Shown here piece after piece: positions 18,250 to 26,474 of a stretch of 64,000 bases of DNA. This DNA is from Streptomyces sp. SCSIO 75703 (lineage in GTDB: Bacteria > Actinomycetota > Actinomycetes > Streptomycetales > Streptomycetaceae), in NCBI RefSeq assembly GCF_036607905.1, contig NZ_CP144555.1:434001-498000 (forward strand), written 5' to 3'. The notes beneath the pieces were generated by a model. That model was not told where the DNA came from. It did not search any database and was given only the letters and a program-made list of their open reading frames with translations. Position 1 is the first letter of the stretch; every line of letters begins with the position of its first letter. Both the position numbers and the translations under genes were made by a program.

Positions 18250-18376
18250 GCGGACGCCCGCCCTCCGCGGACGCCCGCCCTCCGCGGCCCCGGCGCCGCG
18301 GACCGCCCTCCGCGGCCCCGGCGCCGCGGACCGGCCGCCGCGGCGCCGCAGCGGCGGAGCGGCGGAGCGGCGGAGC
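18250..18376. repeat. Nested G+C-rich direct repeats
   Basis: Just after the HD gene, a 17-bp unit GCGGACGCCCGCCCTCC occurs twice (18250-18283). It is followed by a 28-bp unit repeated about 1.8 times (18284-18333) and then three copies of an 8-bp AGCGGCGG-like unit. No gene; probably slippage-prone filler between the HD and amidase genes. Confidence 0.8.
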
Positions 18377-18544
18377 GCCCGGCGCGGGGGCCGGCCCGCG
18401 CGCCGGGAGGTTCGCGGGCCGGTGATGCGGGCCGGCGGTACCGCGAGGGGCTGCCGGCCGTCGTCGTCCGACCCCGCTCCGGCGAGTGGATCCCCGGTGC
18501 CTACGGTGGTACGCACCCGCCTCCCGATCCCGTCGAGGTCTCTC

Positions 18545-19837
18545 ATGTCTGCTCAGCGGCCGAGTAGCGCCGTCGCCCACGGAACGTCCCCGAGCCCGCC
18601 CCGCCACGGGGACGGTGGAACGGCCGGCGTCCCCCGCGCGGACGTCCCGGCTCCGGCGGAGACCCACCCGGCCGTCTGGCGCGTCGTCGGTGATCCGCTG
18701 GTCGCGGCGGCCGACGGGGGCGTGCTGTCGGGCACCCGGGTCGCGGTGAAGGACCTCTTCGCCGTCGCCGGGCACGCGATCGGGGCGGGGAACCCGGCAT
18801 GGCTGCGCGAGGCGCCGGTCGAGCCGGCCCACGCCGCGGCGGTCGAGGCGCTGCTGCGGGCGGGGGCGGACGTCACCGGCATCGCGCGGACCGACGAACT
18901 GGCCTACGGCCTGTCCGGACTCAACACGCACTACGGGATGCCGCCGAACCCCGCGGCGCCCGGTCGGGTCCCCGGGGGCTCCTCCAGCGGCTCGGCCAGC
19001 GCCGTGGCCCTCGGGCTGGCCGACGTCGGTCTGGGCACCGACACGGCGGGCTCGGTACGGGTGCCGACCTCCTACTGCGGGCTGTACAGCCTGCGGCCGA
19101 CGCACGGTCTGGTCCCGGACACCGGACAGATCGGACTCGCGCCCTCGTTCGACACGGTGAGCTGGCTCACCCGCACACCGCGCCTGCTCGCCCGGGTGTC
19201 CGACGTGCTCCTCCCGCCGCGGCCCGCTCCGCCGGTCGCACGGCTGCTGCTGGCCACGGACCTGTTCGACCTGGCGCACCCGGAACTGCGCGCGCCCCTG
19301 CGGGACGCGGCCCGCACGTGGGCGGACCAGCTGGGCGTCCCCCTGCACGCGAGCAGCGACACCTGCGCCGCCCAACTGGAGGAGTGGGCGCAGGCGCTGG
19401 GCGTCCTCCAGGCCGTGGAGATGTGGGACCTGCACGGTGGCTGGCTGCGGACGCACCGCGAGGCCGTCTCGCCCCTGGTCGCGGACGCCATCGCCGCCGG
19501 CGAGGACATGCCGGCCGACTACCTGGCGTGGGCCCGGGAGACCGTGGACCGGGCTCGGCACACGCTCGCCGGACTGATCCCGCCCGGGACCGCGCTCGTC
19601 CAGCCGGCGACCCCCACGGCCGCTCCCCCGCCCGGCCCGGCCGTCACCGGCATGGCGCTGCGCACCGCGACCGTGCACCTGGTCTGCGCGGCGAGCGTGG
19701 CGGGCCTGCCGGTCCTGACCCTGCCCGGGGTACGGGGCCCGGCCGGGCCCGTCGGGCTCAGCCTCGTCGCGGCCGCCGGAAGCGATCGCGCCCTGACCGG
19801 CGCGTTGGCGGACCACACCGCCGACTCGCGGCCCTGA
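18545..19837 (+). CDS. Amidase-signature-family enzyme
   Basis: A 430-residue Ser-cisSer-Lys hydrolase. The catalytic Lys is in TRVAVKDLFAVAG (near residue 69); the amidase signature PGGSSSGSASAVALGLADV supplies the cis-Ser, and GTDTAGSVRVPTSYCGL the nucleophilic Ser. It hydrolyses amide bonds in an unknown small molecule. The first 40 residues are Pro/Ser-rich and unconserved; the ATG at 18545 is the most upstream reasonable start. It stands alone, with a strong terminator 20 nt after the stop. The family includes indoleacetamide hydrolases and allophanate-hydrolase-like proteins, and the sequence does not choose among them. Confidence 0.88.
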   Translation: MSAQRPSSAVAHGTSPSPPRHGDGGTAGVPRADVPAPAETHPAVWRVVGDPLVAAADGGVLSGTRVAVKDLFAVAGHAIGAGNPAWLREAPVEPAHAAAVEALLRAGADVTGIARTDELAYGLSGLNTHYGMPPNPAAPGRVPGGSSSGSASAVALGLADVGLGTDTAGSVRVPTSYCGLYSLRPTHGLVPDTGQIGLAPSFDTVSWLTRTPRLLARVSDVLLPPRPAPPVARLLLATDLFDLAHPELRAPLRDAARTWADQLGVPLHASSDTCAAQLEEWAQALGVLQAVEMWDLHGGWLRTHREAVSPLVADAIAAGEDMPADYLAWARETVDRARHTLAGLIPPGTALVQPATPTAAPPPGPAVTGMALRTATVHLVCAASVAGLPVLTLPGVRGPAGPVGLSLVAAAGSDRALTGALADHTADSRP

Positions 19838-19856
19838 CGCCCACCCGCTCCCGCGG

Positions 19857-19887
19857 CCCCCGCCGGTCCGGGCCGGACCGGCGGGGG
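19857..19887. terminator. Bidirectional hairpin terminator
   Basis: CCCCCGCCGGTCC (19857-19869) pairs perfectly with GGACCGGCGGGGG (19875-19887) around a 5-nt loop. It lies between the stops of the convergent amidase and AhpD-fold genes and can serve both. Confidence 0.8.
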
Positions 19888-19923
19888 CCGGGGCGGGCGC
19901 GGCGTGACCACGTACCCGGCGGG

Positions 19924-20394
19924 TCAGCCGCCGACCGGGTACCGGCTGGTGACGGCGACGCGGTTGAAGGCGTTCATCACCGTGACCAGCCAGGCGGTCG
20001 CCGAGACCTGGTCCTCGGTGAGGACGGCCGCGGCGGCCTCGTAGTCCTCGTCCCCGACGTGTCCGGCCGCCACGCCGGTGATCGCCTCGGTCAGGCGCGG
20101 GGCGGCGCGCTCGGTCGCGGAGAAGTAGCCGGTCTCCTCCCACCCGGGCAGCACGGCGATCCGGTCGGGGTTCTCACCCTTCTTCAGGGCGTCGCGGGTG
20201 TGCATGCGCAGGCAGAACGCGCAGCCGTTGAGCTGGGACGTGCGGATCTTCAGCAACTCGACCAGGAGCGGATCGAGGCCCCGCCGCCGCGCCGGCCTTC
20301 TCCGCCTCCGCCGACAGGGCGATGAGTGCCTGGTAGGCGGCCGGGTGCCGCTTGCCGATGTCGACGCGCCGAGGCGCGTCGTGGTGTCGGTCAT
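19924..20394 (-). CDS. Carboxymuconolactone-decarboxylase/AhpD-fold protein with a compensated frameshift
   Basis: A 156-residue AhpD-like protein, probably an alkylhydroperoxidase-type thiol reductase; the redox CxxC is in NGCAFCLRMHTRDALKKGE. Residues about 11-39 are read out of the family frame. In the next frame the same DNA (about 20283-20365) encodes DIGKRHPAAYQALIALSAEA and EKAGAAAG, the normal family N-terminus. One base is lost near GGCGCGTCGAC and regained near GGCGCGGCGGCGGGG. Either the assembly has two indels in G+C runs, or a real pair of compensating frameshifts has scrambled an outer helix. The catalytic half is intact. Confidence 0.8.
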   Translation of the reverse strand: MTDTTTRLGASTSASGTRPPTRHSSPCRRRRRRPARRRGLDPLLVELLKIRTSQLNGCAFCLRMHTRDALKKGENPDRIAVLPGWEETGYFSATERAAPRLTEAITGVAAGHVGDEDYEAAAAVLTEDQVSATAWLVTVMNAFNRVAVTSRYPVGG

Positions 20395-20558
20395 GGTTCC
20401 TCCGGGTGGTTCGACGGGCCGGTCCGCTCGGTGCGCCTCGCGCGTCCGGTCGCCGTGCGGCGCGGCGCCTACCTCGCGGGTAATCGCGGTGCGCCCGGCG
20501 CCCGACTACGTTCGCATCACCGCACCGCAGCTCACCTCACGGAAGGAAGGAAGCGCAC

Positions 20559-20936
20559 ATGCCCGCCTACGCCTTCGCGCACCTGCGTGACCGCCGCCAC
20601 CACGGGGACGTCCTGGAGTACATCGACCGCATCCAGGACACCCTGGACCCGTTCGGCGGCCGTTTCCTCATCCACGGCCCGCCGGCCGAGGTGGTGGAGG
20701 GGGACTGGCCGGGCGGCATGGTGCTGATCGAGTTTCCCGACCTGGCCGGGGCCCGCGCCTGGTACGCGTCCCCCGCCTACCAGGAGATCCTGCCATTGCG
20801 GACCCGTCACATCGACGGGGACGCCGTGCTGGCCGACGGTGTCGGCCCCGGGTACCACCCGAGCGAGCGCGCGGCGAAGCTCCGGGCGGCAGCCGCCGAG
20901 GCCCACCGCGCCCCCGCTCCGCCTCCCCCCGCCTGA
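20559..20936 (+). CDS. DUF1330-domain protein
   Basis: A 125-residue small protein of the DUF1330 (dimeric alpha-beta barrel-like) family. Diagnostic segments are EYIDRIQDTLDPFGGRFLIH, MVLIEFPDLAGARAWYASPA and YQEILPLRTRHIDGDAVL. The C-terminus is Pro/Ala-rich. A good ribosome site (GGAAGGAAG) precedes the ATG. Function unknown. It is divergent from the AhpD-fold gene across a 164-bp promoter region. Confidence 0.88.
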   Translation: MPAYAFAHLRDRRHHGDVLEYIDRIQDTLDPFGGRFLIHGPPAEVVEGDWPGGMVLIEFPDLAGARAWYASPAYQEILPLRTRHIDGDAVLADGVGPGYHPSERAAKLRAAAAEAHRAPAPPPPA

Positions 20937-20953
20937 CCCCCACACCGCCCCGG

Positions 20954-20974
20954 CGGGGCCTCGGAAAGGCCCCG
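20954..20974. terminator. Hairpin terminator after the DUF1330 gene
   Basis: CGGGGCCT (20954-20961) pairs with AGGCCCCG (20967-20974) around CGGAA, 18 nt after the stop codon. Confidence 0.55.
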
Positions 20975-21113
20975 GCGAGGTCCCCGGGAAGGCAGCCCGT
21001 TCGTCGACGGCGTGCGGGAGGACTCCGCCACCACCGGGGTGAGGGTGGTGCTACGGGGTGACGGCGCGGTCGGTCACGGTGGGGCGGCGGCCTCCGCGTC
21101 CCGTCGGCGGGCC

Positions 21114-21779
21114 TCATCCCGTCCCGGTCGGCGCGGGCAGGGGGCTGACGCCCGGGTCGAAGTGGGCTCGGAGGTAGATGCGGGTGCGTTTCGGTGCGTA
21201 CTCGTGGGCGTACAGGCTGACGCAACGCCTGTCGGACACGTCGCCAAAGCCCGGCTCTCCCGCGGTCTCCGCGGGGCCGGCGCAGACGTCGCCGTAGCGC
21301 ATGCCCTCATCGAACGTCTCCGGTTCCGGAAGTCCGAGGTGGGCGAAGTCGTGCGGGGTGACGTCGGCCTGTGCGGAGGCCGGTTCGAGCCACCTGCCCT
21401 CCGGGGGGTTCTCCTTCAGATATGCCTCCGCCTCCGGACTGGTCAGGGTGAAGGTGAGAAGCCCCGTGTCGAAACGGGAGGTGACCTCGTAAGCGGCTTG
21501 CGGGGACCGGGCCGTGGCCGGGATGCCGAGGCCCATCCGCTCGCTCATCCACTCGGGGGTGATGCCCTCGGCCCACCGCGCGCCCGCCGCCTGTTCCGTC
21601 AGCCGGTCACCGGCGCCGGCGCCGTCCGGTCCGCCGAGGAGCCACGCCACCGCGGCCACGGCGCCCCCGATGACCAGCGCACCGGCGGCGGCACCGGCGA
21701 CACGCCGTCGGGGGCGGCATCCAGCGCCTACCGCGCTCGCGCCCTCTTCGCGCGTTCGGTAGGGATTCTCGTCGTTCAC
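21114..21779 (-). CDS. Membrane-anchored hypothetical protein
   Basis: A 221-residue protein with an Arg-rich cytosolic N-terminus, one transmembrane anchor (VAGAAAGALVIGGAVAAVAW, about residues 27-46) and an extracytoplasmic domain with two Cys (DVCAGPAE and DRRCVSLYAHEY) that could form a disulfide. I do not recognise the family. The GTG start at 21779 overlaps the stop of a short upstream reading frame by 4 nt. It is in a reverse-strand group beside the ESX-like genes and may be part of the same envelope-related locus. Confidence 0.7.
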   Translation of the reverse strand: MNDENPYRTREEGASAVGAGCRPRRRVAGAAAGALVIGGAVAAVAWLLGGPDGAGAGDRLTEQAAGARWAEGITPEWMSERMGLGIPATARSPQAAYEVTSRFDTGLLTFTLTSPEAEAYLKENPPEGRWLEPASAQADVTPHDFAHLGLPEPETFDEGMRYGDVCAGPAETAGEPGFGDVSDRRCVSLYAHEYAPKRTRIYLRAHFDPGVSPLPAPTGTG

Positions 21780-22084
21780 CGACCGCTCACCCTCCCCGCA
21801 GGGCTGCCTGCCGTGCGGCCTTGCTGCTGCTCCCGACCGGGGTTCAAGCGCCCGTCCCCGCTGTTCTCCGGATGCGGCAGCGGGTCCTCGCCGGGCTTCG
21901 AGGTCCCGAGGTCATGGTGGTGCACCACGAGATCCGGGTCCCCCACCTGCCCAGATCCTGCCGCGTTCCACCGCGTCCGGGGCACTCGCCCCTCCGACGT
22001 CGCGGCCTCGGCCCTTTCGCACTCTTCCCAGACCACTGCTGCCCCCGTCCACCGTCCTGCCGCGACAGCACGTGGCGCGGCCAT
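21776..22084 (-). CDS. Possible small gene coupled to the membrane protein
   Basis: A 102-codon frame whose TGA overlaps the GTG start of the next gene (GTGA), a common sign of translational coupling. The product (MAAPRAVAAGRWTGAAVVWE..., containing DLVVHHHDLGTSKPGEDPLP) has no domain I recognise. The evidence is limited to the overlap and the lack of other coding signal in the 420-bp gap. Confidence 0.3.
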   Translation of the reverse strand: MAAPRAVAAGRWTGAAVVWEECERAEAATSEGRVPRTRWNAAGSGQVGDPDLVVHHHDLGTSKPGEDPLPHPENSGDGRLNPGREQQQGRTAGSPAGRVSGR

Positions 22085-22198
22085 CGATCAACGGTCACTC
22101 CGAGCCCTCACTTCCCCTCATCCGGTTGCCGGTTGCTTCCGCCCCCTCCACTGCCGGTGCGGGGAGCCGCGTGTCACTCGGCCGCCGTCGCACTGCCG

Positions 22199-22645
22199 TT
22201 ACGGGAGGTCCTCGCGGCCCAGCCAGGACGGTTTGACCGGTACCCCGTCGGCGTACCACTCGTCCTGCTGTGCCACGAGCCCGGCCGTGCCCGGCTCCTG
22301 CGCGGTCACCGGTTCCGGGGCGGCGGGCCCGATCGGCTGCTCCACCACCGCGGGTTCCTCCGCGACGGGCGTGTCGGAGTCCGCCAGCAGCTCCGCCACC
22401 GTGAACCGGGTGACGAACGACTGCCACGCCCCGTCCACGACGAGCAGGAAGCCGTCGCTCCACCGCAGGAGCCGACGGCGCTTGGGGCTCATCGGATGCT
22501 CGGGCGTGTGCCGCCGGGCCCGGCGCTCCAGCTCCGCGAACGCCTCCTCGCGGGACCCGGTGAAGTGGGCCACCACGTACGCCACGGTGTGCTTGCGCTC
22601 CCCGAAGCCGACGGTGGTCTCGACGATCAGTCCCCACGTCGTCAT
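22199..22645 (-). CDS. Conserved Streptomyces hypothetical protein
   Basis: A 148-residue soluble protein starting MTTWGLIVETTVGFGERKHT; a Met at 22666 is also possible but lies before the conserved part. The body YVVAHFTGSREEAFAELERR, YRRLLRWSD-like RRRLLRWSDGFLLVVDGAWQ and SFVTRFTVAELLADSDTPV is of a type I recall repeatedly in Streptomyces genomes. No function is known to me. An acidic, Pro-rich C-terminal tail follows. It is divergent from the WXG-like gene 248 bp away. Confidence 0.75.
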   Translation of the reverse strand: MTTWGLIVETTVGFGERKHTVAYVVAHFTGSREEAFAELERRARRHTPEHPMSPKRRRLLRWSDGFLLVVDGAWQSFVTRFTVAELLADSDTPVAEEPAVVEQPIGPAAPEPVTAQEPGTAGLVAQQDEWYADGVPVKPSWLGREDLP

Positions 22646-22892
22646 GTCCGCCCGCTCTTCGCCCACTTCACGCCCCCGGTTCAGCGATTGCGTACGCCGC
22701 GACGGTACGTGACACGGCCGTCCGGCCGGCGGCCGGTGGTACGGCGCTGCGACCCGGCCGGGTCCGGGACTCCCCTGTGCGGGGTGGGCGAGGGCCCCGT
22801 CGCGGGGGCCGATCCCGGTGGACTACGCTCGCGGCGCCGGGGGCGTTCAGCCGTGCCCCGGCGCGGGTTGTCGGGGCTGAAGGAGCGGGCCG

Positions 22893-23405
22893 GTGGCGTG
22901 GGACGAGTGGCACCAACTGAAGGCGGAGGCACTGGAGCGCCGCCAGGGCGGCGCGACCGGTATGCAACTCAACCAGTACCCCGGTGACTCGGGACCGGGT
23001 CCGGCCCCCACGGTGCCCGACAGGACGGGTGACCTCAACGTCAACCAGCAGGACCTCTCGAAGATCGGCAGCCACGCGCACGGCCTCTACGACCAACTCT
23101 GGGACCAGGCACGCCTGGACAACACGAGCGTCGACAAGGCGGCAAGCGATCTGACGTCCCAGGGATTCGCGCTCGGCTCCGCACTGCGGCACGTGTCCAA
23201 CCGCTGGTCCTCCCAGTTGAAGACCGTCCTCGACGCCTGCGCGCACATCTCGAACCACATGCAGGTGTCCAAGAAGATCCATGCCGGTGACGAGGCATAC
23301 GTCTCCGGACAGATGAGCAGCATCGCCACCCTCGACGCCGGTTTCGACGAGCGAGTCGGACCGCCCGGGGGCAGGAACCCGATCTACGGCGAGAAGAAGA
23401 AGTAA
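22893..23405 (+). CDS. WXG/ESX-like helical protein
   Basis: A 170-residue, mostly helical hydrophilic protein (MAWDEWHQLKAEALERRQ..., DLNVNQQDLSKIGSHAHGLY, LDACAHISNHMQVSKKIHAG). This is a recurring Streptomyces family that resembles ESAT-6/WXG100-type proteins in helical organisation and genomic context but lacks a central WxG. GTG start with AAGGAG 9 nt upstream. It is followed after 21 nt by the large companion gene. A role as a chaperone or partner in type VII-like export is inferred, not shown. Confidence 0.7.
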   Translation: MAWDEWHQLKAEALERRQGGATGMQLNQYPGDSGPGPAPTVPDRTGDLNVNQQDLSKIGSHAHGLYDQLWDQARLDNTSVDKAASDLTSQGFALGSALRHVSNRWSSQLKTVLDACAHISNHMQVSKKIHAGDEAYVSGQMSSIATLDAGFDERVGPPGGRNPIYGEKKK

Positions 23406-23426
23406 CCGCACAACGGGGGCCCCATC

Positions 23427-25739
23427 ATGGATCTCGACACTCTCCGTCACGCCAATCTCAAACTGCTCGACGACGCTGTCGAGGACTGGTCGCACATCGT
23501 CCGCAACCTCAAAACCCTCGCCGAGGACGCCGAAAAGGGCCTACGCCAGGCGGCCAACAAGGCGAACTGGGCCGGCGAGAACTCACAAGTCACCAAGGAG
23601 TTCATCGGCAAGACGGCCGGCGAGATCAAGGACGCCCACACCCAGGCCAAGTCCATCCACGGCGTCCTCAAGGACACCGCCGGAGAACTGAGGAGTTACC
23701 ACACCCAGTTGAAGGACGCGATCGACCGGGGTGTGAAGAAGAACCTCACCGTGGTGGGCACCGGCGACGGCGGCTTCACCGTCACGATGAACGTCCACCC
23801 GGACCGCGCCGCAGAGGGCCACACTCCGCCCTCCCACACCCAGAACGACGTCGACGCCCTGCGCGACGAGATTCAGGAAATCCTCAGCAAGGCGACCGAG
23901 AGCGACAACTCCGCAGGCAAGGTCCTCAGGGCACTGGCGAACCAGACCAATTACGGATTCGGCGACGCCAGCTACAGCGACCGCGACACAGCGGCCGATG
24001 CGCTCCAGGCCGCCGAGGACCTGGCAGCACTCGCCAAGAAGGACCCCGAAAAGCTCTCCACCGCCGAGTTCGACCGGCTCAACGCGGGCCTGAAGCAGTA
24101 CGCCGCCGATCCGCTGTTCGCCGAGCACTTCGCCACCACGCTGGGGCCGCGGAAGACACTGGACTTCTGGTCCGGCGTCACCGACCCGCATACGGGGTGG
24201 GACCTGCGCCGAGAACGTCGCGAGCAATTCGACGATCTCCAGAAGAACCTGAGTCTCACCCTCGCCAGCGCCACCCAGAGCGACAGTGCCGCGATGACCA
24301 CCTGGAAGAGCAACATGGTGGCCCTGGTCGACCAGCCCGTGGGCCGCGGGGGCGGCTTCCCCCTGGGCGGTCAGGTGATGAGCAACCTGATGCGCTGGGG
24401 CGACTACGACGACCAGTTCCTGCACAGTTACGGCGCCAAGCTCATGGCCACGGAGAAGAAGTTCACGGGCAACGGGCAGCACGGCGCCTGGCAGCGTCTG
24501 GGCCCCGACGCGACGCTCAACCACACGGGTACGGACACCGGCTGGGACCCGATGACGGGCTACCTCAAGGCGCTCGCCAACAACCCCGACGCCGCGACCT
24601 CCTTCTTCAACGACACCTTCCTCACCAAGGACGAGGATCACGATTTCACCGAAGAGAAGGACGGCAAGGAGGTCAAGAAGTCACTGACCAACTTCGACTA
24701 CCTCTTCGAGGAACGCGACTGGCCCACCGACTTCGACTCCGAACACAAGGAGAGCATCGCAGGACGGAACAACCTGGCGATGGCCCTCGAGGCTGCCACC
24801 ACAGGTCACCCGGCCGGTGAGCAGCCGACGCCGGACACGCCGCACCACAACGCCGAGCAGACCAAGCTCATGGAACGCCTCGTGTCGTCCATCGGCGAGG
24901 ATCCGGAAGAGCGTCTGCTCAAGCACGGACACATGCTCGACAGCATCGGCCAGATCACCTCCGAGTACCTCCCGGACATCAACCGGTCCATCAGCAGCGC
25001 GGATCGGAACGATCCGCAGTCGACGTCGTGGGAGCGGACGCAGAAGATGTATCCCATGTACGGGGAGGAGGCCGTACTCGATCCGCGGGACGTGACGAAG
25101 CTGCTCTTCACCGTCGGCCAGAACCCGGACGGCTACGCGGCGGTGGAAGCCGGCCAGAAGGCGTACATGAGCCAACTGATGGAGTACCACCTCAATCCCG
25201 AACTTCCCGCCGGCTTCGTCGTGGACGACGACACGGAGGGCGTCGTGCGGCAGATCGCTCAGAAGTCGGGAGAAATCTCCGGCACCGTGGCCCTGGGCCG
25301 CCAGGAGGAGCTGGCGGCCGGCGGGAAGGAGCGGGACGAGGATTACAAGAACTCGATGGACCTGGTCAAGAGCAGCATCTCCGGAGGGCTCGGTACGGCG
25401 GTCGGCGTGGGAACCTCCTTCGTCGCCACACCGTGGGTCGGGGCCCTCGCGGGTGGAGCCGCCTCCACCGTCACCGGCACCGTCCTCGAATCCATGTTCC
25501 AAGATTTCGAAAGCACGGAACTGAAGGATTCGGAAGACGCGATGGGAGAGATCTGGCAGAAGGCGATGGAAAGCAACGGCAACCGCGCGGGTCAAGCGGC
25601 GCGGTTGGCCGCGGAAGCGCACGGAAAGATTGACCCCGCGCACGCCGAGTTCTGGGCCCGGGACAGCGGTGAACAGGGCTTCTACAATGCCCGGTCGATT
25701 GTCGACGGCCGTACACCAGGCAGCAGGACACCCTTCTGA
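23427..25739 (+). CDS. Large WXG-type protein (DUF6571-like), possible ESX substrate
   Basis: A 770-residue protein whose N-terminal 120 residues form a helical hairpin with a WXG-like turn (KANWAGENSQVTKEFIGKT, with WAG), like LXG/WXG effectors. A long alpha-helical middle of unknown function follows; the overall family resembles the actinobacterial DUF6571 type (from memory). Near residues 650-690 is a Gly-rich hydrophobic segment (SISGGLGTAVGVGTSF, WVGALAGGAASTVTGTVL) that could insert in a membrane. There is no N-terminal signal peptide, as expected for type VII export. It is transcribed with the upstream partner and the downstream lipoprotein. It could be a secreted toxin or a sporulation/envelope protein. 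Confidence 0.75.
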   Translation: MDLDTLRHANLKLLDDAVEDWSHIVRNLKTLAEDAEKGLRQAANKANWAGENSQVTKEFIGKTAGEIKDAHTQAKSIHGVLKDTAGELRSYHTQLKDAIDRGVKKNLTVVGTGDGGFTVTMNVHPDRAAEGHTPPSHTQNDVDALRDEIQEILSKATESDNSAGKVLRALANQTNYGFGDASYSDRDTAADALQAAEDLAALAKKDPEKLSTAEFDRLNAGLKQYAADPLFAEHFATTLGPRKTLDFWSGVTDPHTGWDLRRERREQFDDLQKNLSLTLASATQSDSAAMTTWKSNMVALVDQPVGRGGGFPLGGQVMSNLMRWGDYDDQFLHSYGAKLMATEKKFTGNGQHGAWQRLGPDATLNHTGTDTGWDPMTGYLKALANNPDAATSFFNDTFLTKDEDHDFTEEKDGKEVKKSLTNFDYLFEERDWPTDFDSEHKESIAGRNNLAMALEAATTGHPAGEQPTPDTPHHNAEQTKLMERLVSSIGEDPEERLLKHGHMLDSIGQITSEYLPDINRSISSADRNDPQSTSWERTQKMYPMYGEEAVLDPRDVTKLLFTVGQNPDGYAAVEAGQKAYMSQLMEYHLNPELPAGFVVDDDTEGVVRQIAQKSGEISGTVALGRQEELAAGGKERDEDYKNSMDLVKSSISGGLGTAVGVGTSFVATPWVGALAGGAASTVTGTVLESMFQDFESTELKDSEDAMGEIWQKAMESNGNRAGQAARLAAEAHGKIDPAHAEFWARDSGEQGFYNARSIVDGRTPGSRTPF

Positions 25740-25791
25740 CAGAGCCGCCGAACGCCACACAGAAACCAAGCAGCCCCCGAGAGGTACCACC

Positions 25792-26340
25792 ATGACTCGC
25801 CGTCGACCGGTGACCGGAGCCCGCTCCGGTTCCGCCCTCGTCGCCGCCCTGCTCACCGTCCTGGTTCCCGCGGTCGCGGGGTGCGGTGCGGAGGAGGAGA
25901 GCAGGGACTACTCCGTGCCAGGTGCCCTGTGTGGTGTCCGGGTCGATGCCCAGGAACTCACGCCGTTCCTGCCACCGGGGAAGAAGCTTTCCGTCAAGCC
26001 CGTCGTCAACCCGGCGTCGACCTGGTGCGATGTGTCCGTGGACGGAAAGCTCGCGGTCAGGACCGTCCAGAAGTGGTGGCAGGGTGGCCATGACACGGCG
26101 CACTTCCTCCGCGGCCAGACCCTGGAACGGGTGGAGCAGAGCGCAGACGGGGGGCGGTACGTGTACTCCGGCTGGCAGGCGTTCGGCAAGACGAAGGACT
26201 GCGTCGACAAGAATTACGGGCAGGAGCTCTATACCGGAGTCCAGGCCTACGGTTCCGATCACCGGGACGCCGACGCCATGAAGCGGCTGATCGTCTCCTT
26301 CACCGAGACCGTGGAGACCTCGGACGCGTGTGACAGGTAA
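25792..26340 (+). CDS. Lipoprotein of unknown function (DUF3558-like)
   Basis: A 182-residue lipoprotein: the N-terminus MTRRRPVTGARSGSALVAAL precedes the lipobox VAGC (Cys near 28) and an acidic linker. The mature part has paired Cys residues (ALCGVRVDA, STWCDVSVDG, TKDCVDKNY, SDACDR), suggesting two disulfides as in DUF3558-type cell-surface proteins. It starts 52 nt after the large ESX-like gene with a GAGAGG ribosome site, so it likely belongs to the same operon and may act with, or protect against, that protein. Confidence 0.75.
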   Translation: MTRRRPVTGARSGSALVAALLTVLVPAVAGCGAEEESRDYSVPGALCGVRVDAQELTPFLPPGKKLSVKPVVNPASTWCDVSVDGKLAVRTVQKWWQGGHDTAHFLRGQTLERVEQSADGGRYVYSGWQAFGKTKDCVDKNYGQELYTGVQAYGSDHRDADAMKRLIVSFTETVETSDACDR

Positions 26341-26474
26341 GCCGCAAGGCCTGCGGCATGCGACCTGCGGGAGAAACGCGGCCGACCGTCCGCTGCCGTG
26401 GCGTGGTGGGCTCTCCGCGCAGGTGGGCGCCGCCGACACGGCGCACTGTCAGTGGTGGGTGACAGCATCGGGGC

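Noticed and set aside
18182..20143. 653-codon reverse frame across the amidase
   Set aside because: Overlaps a gene with an intact amidase signature on the forward strand; shadow composition.
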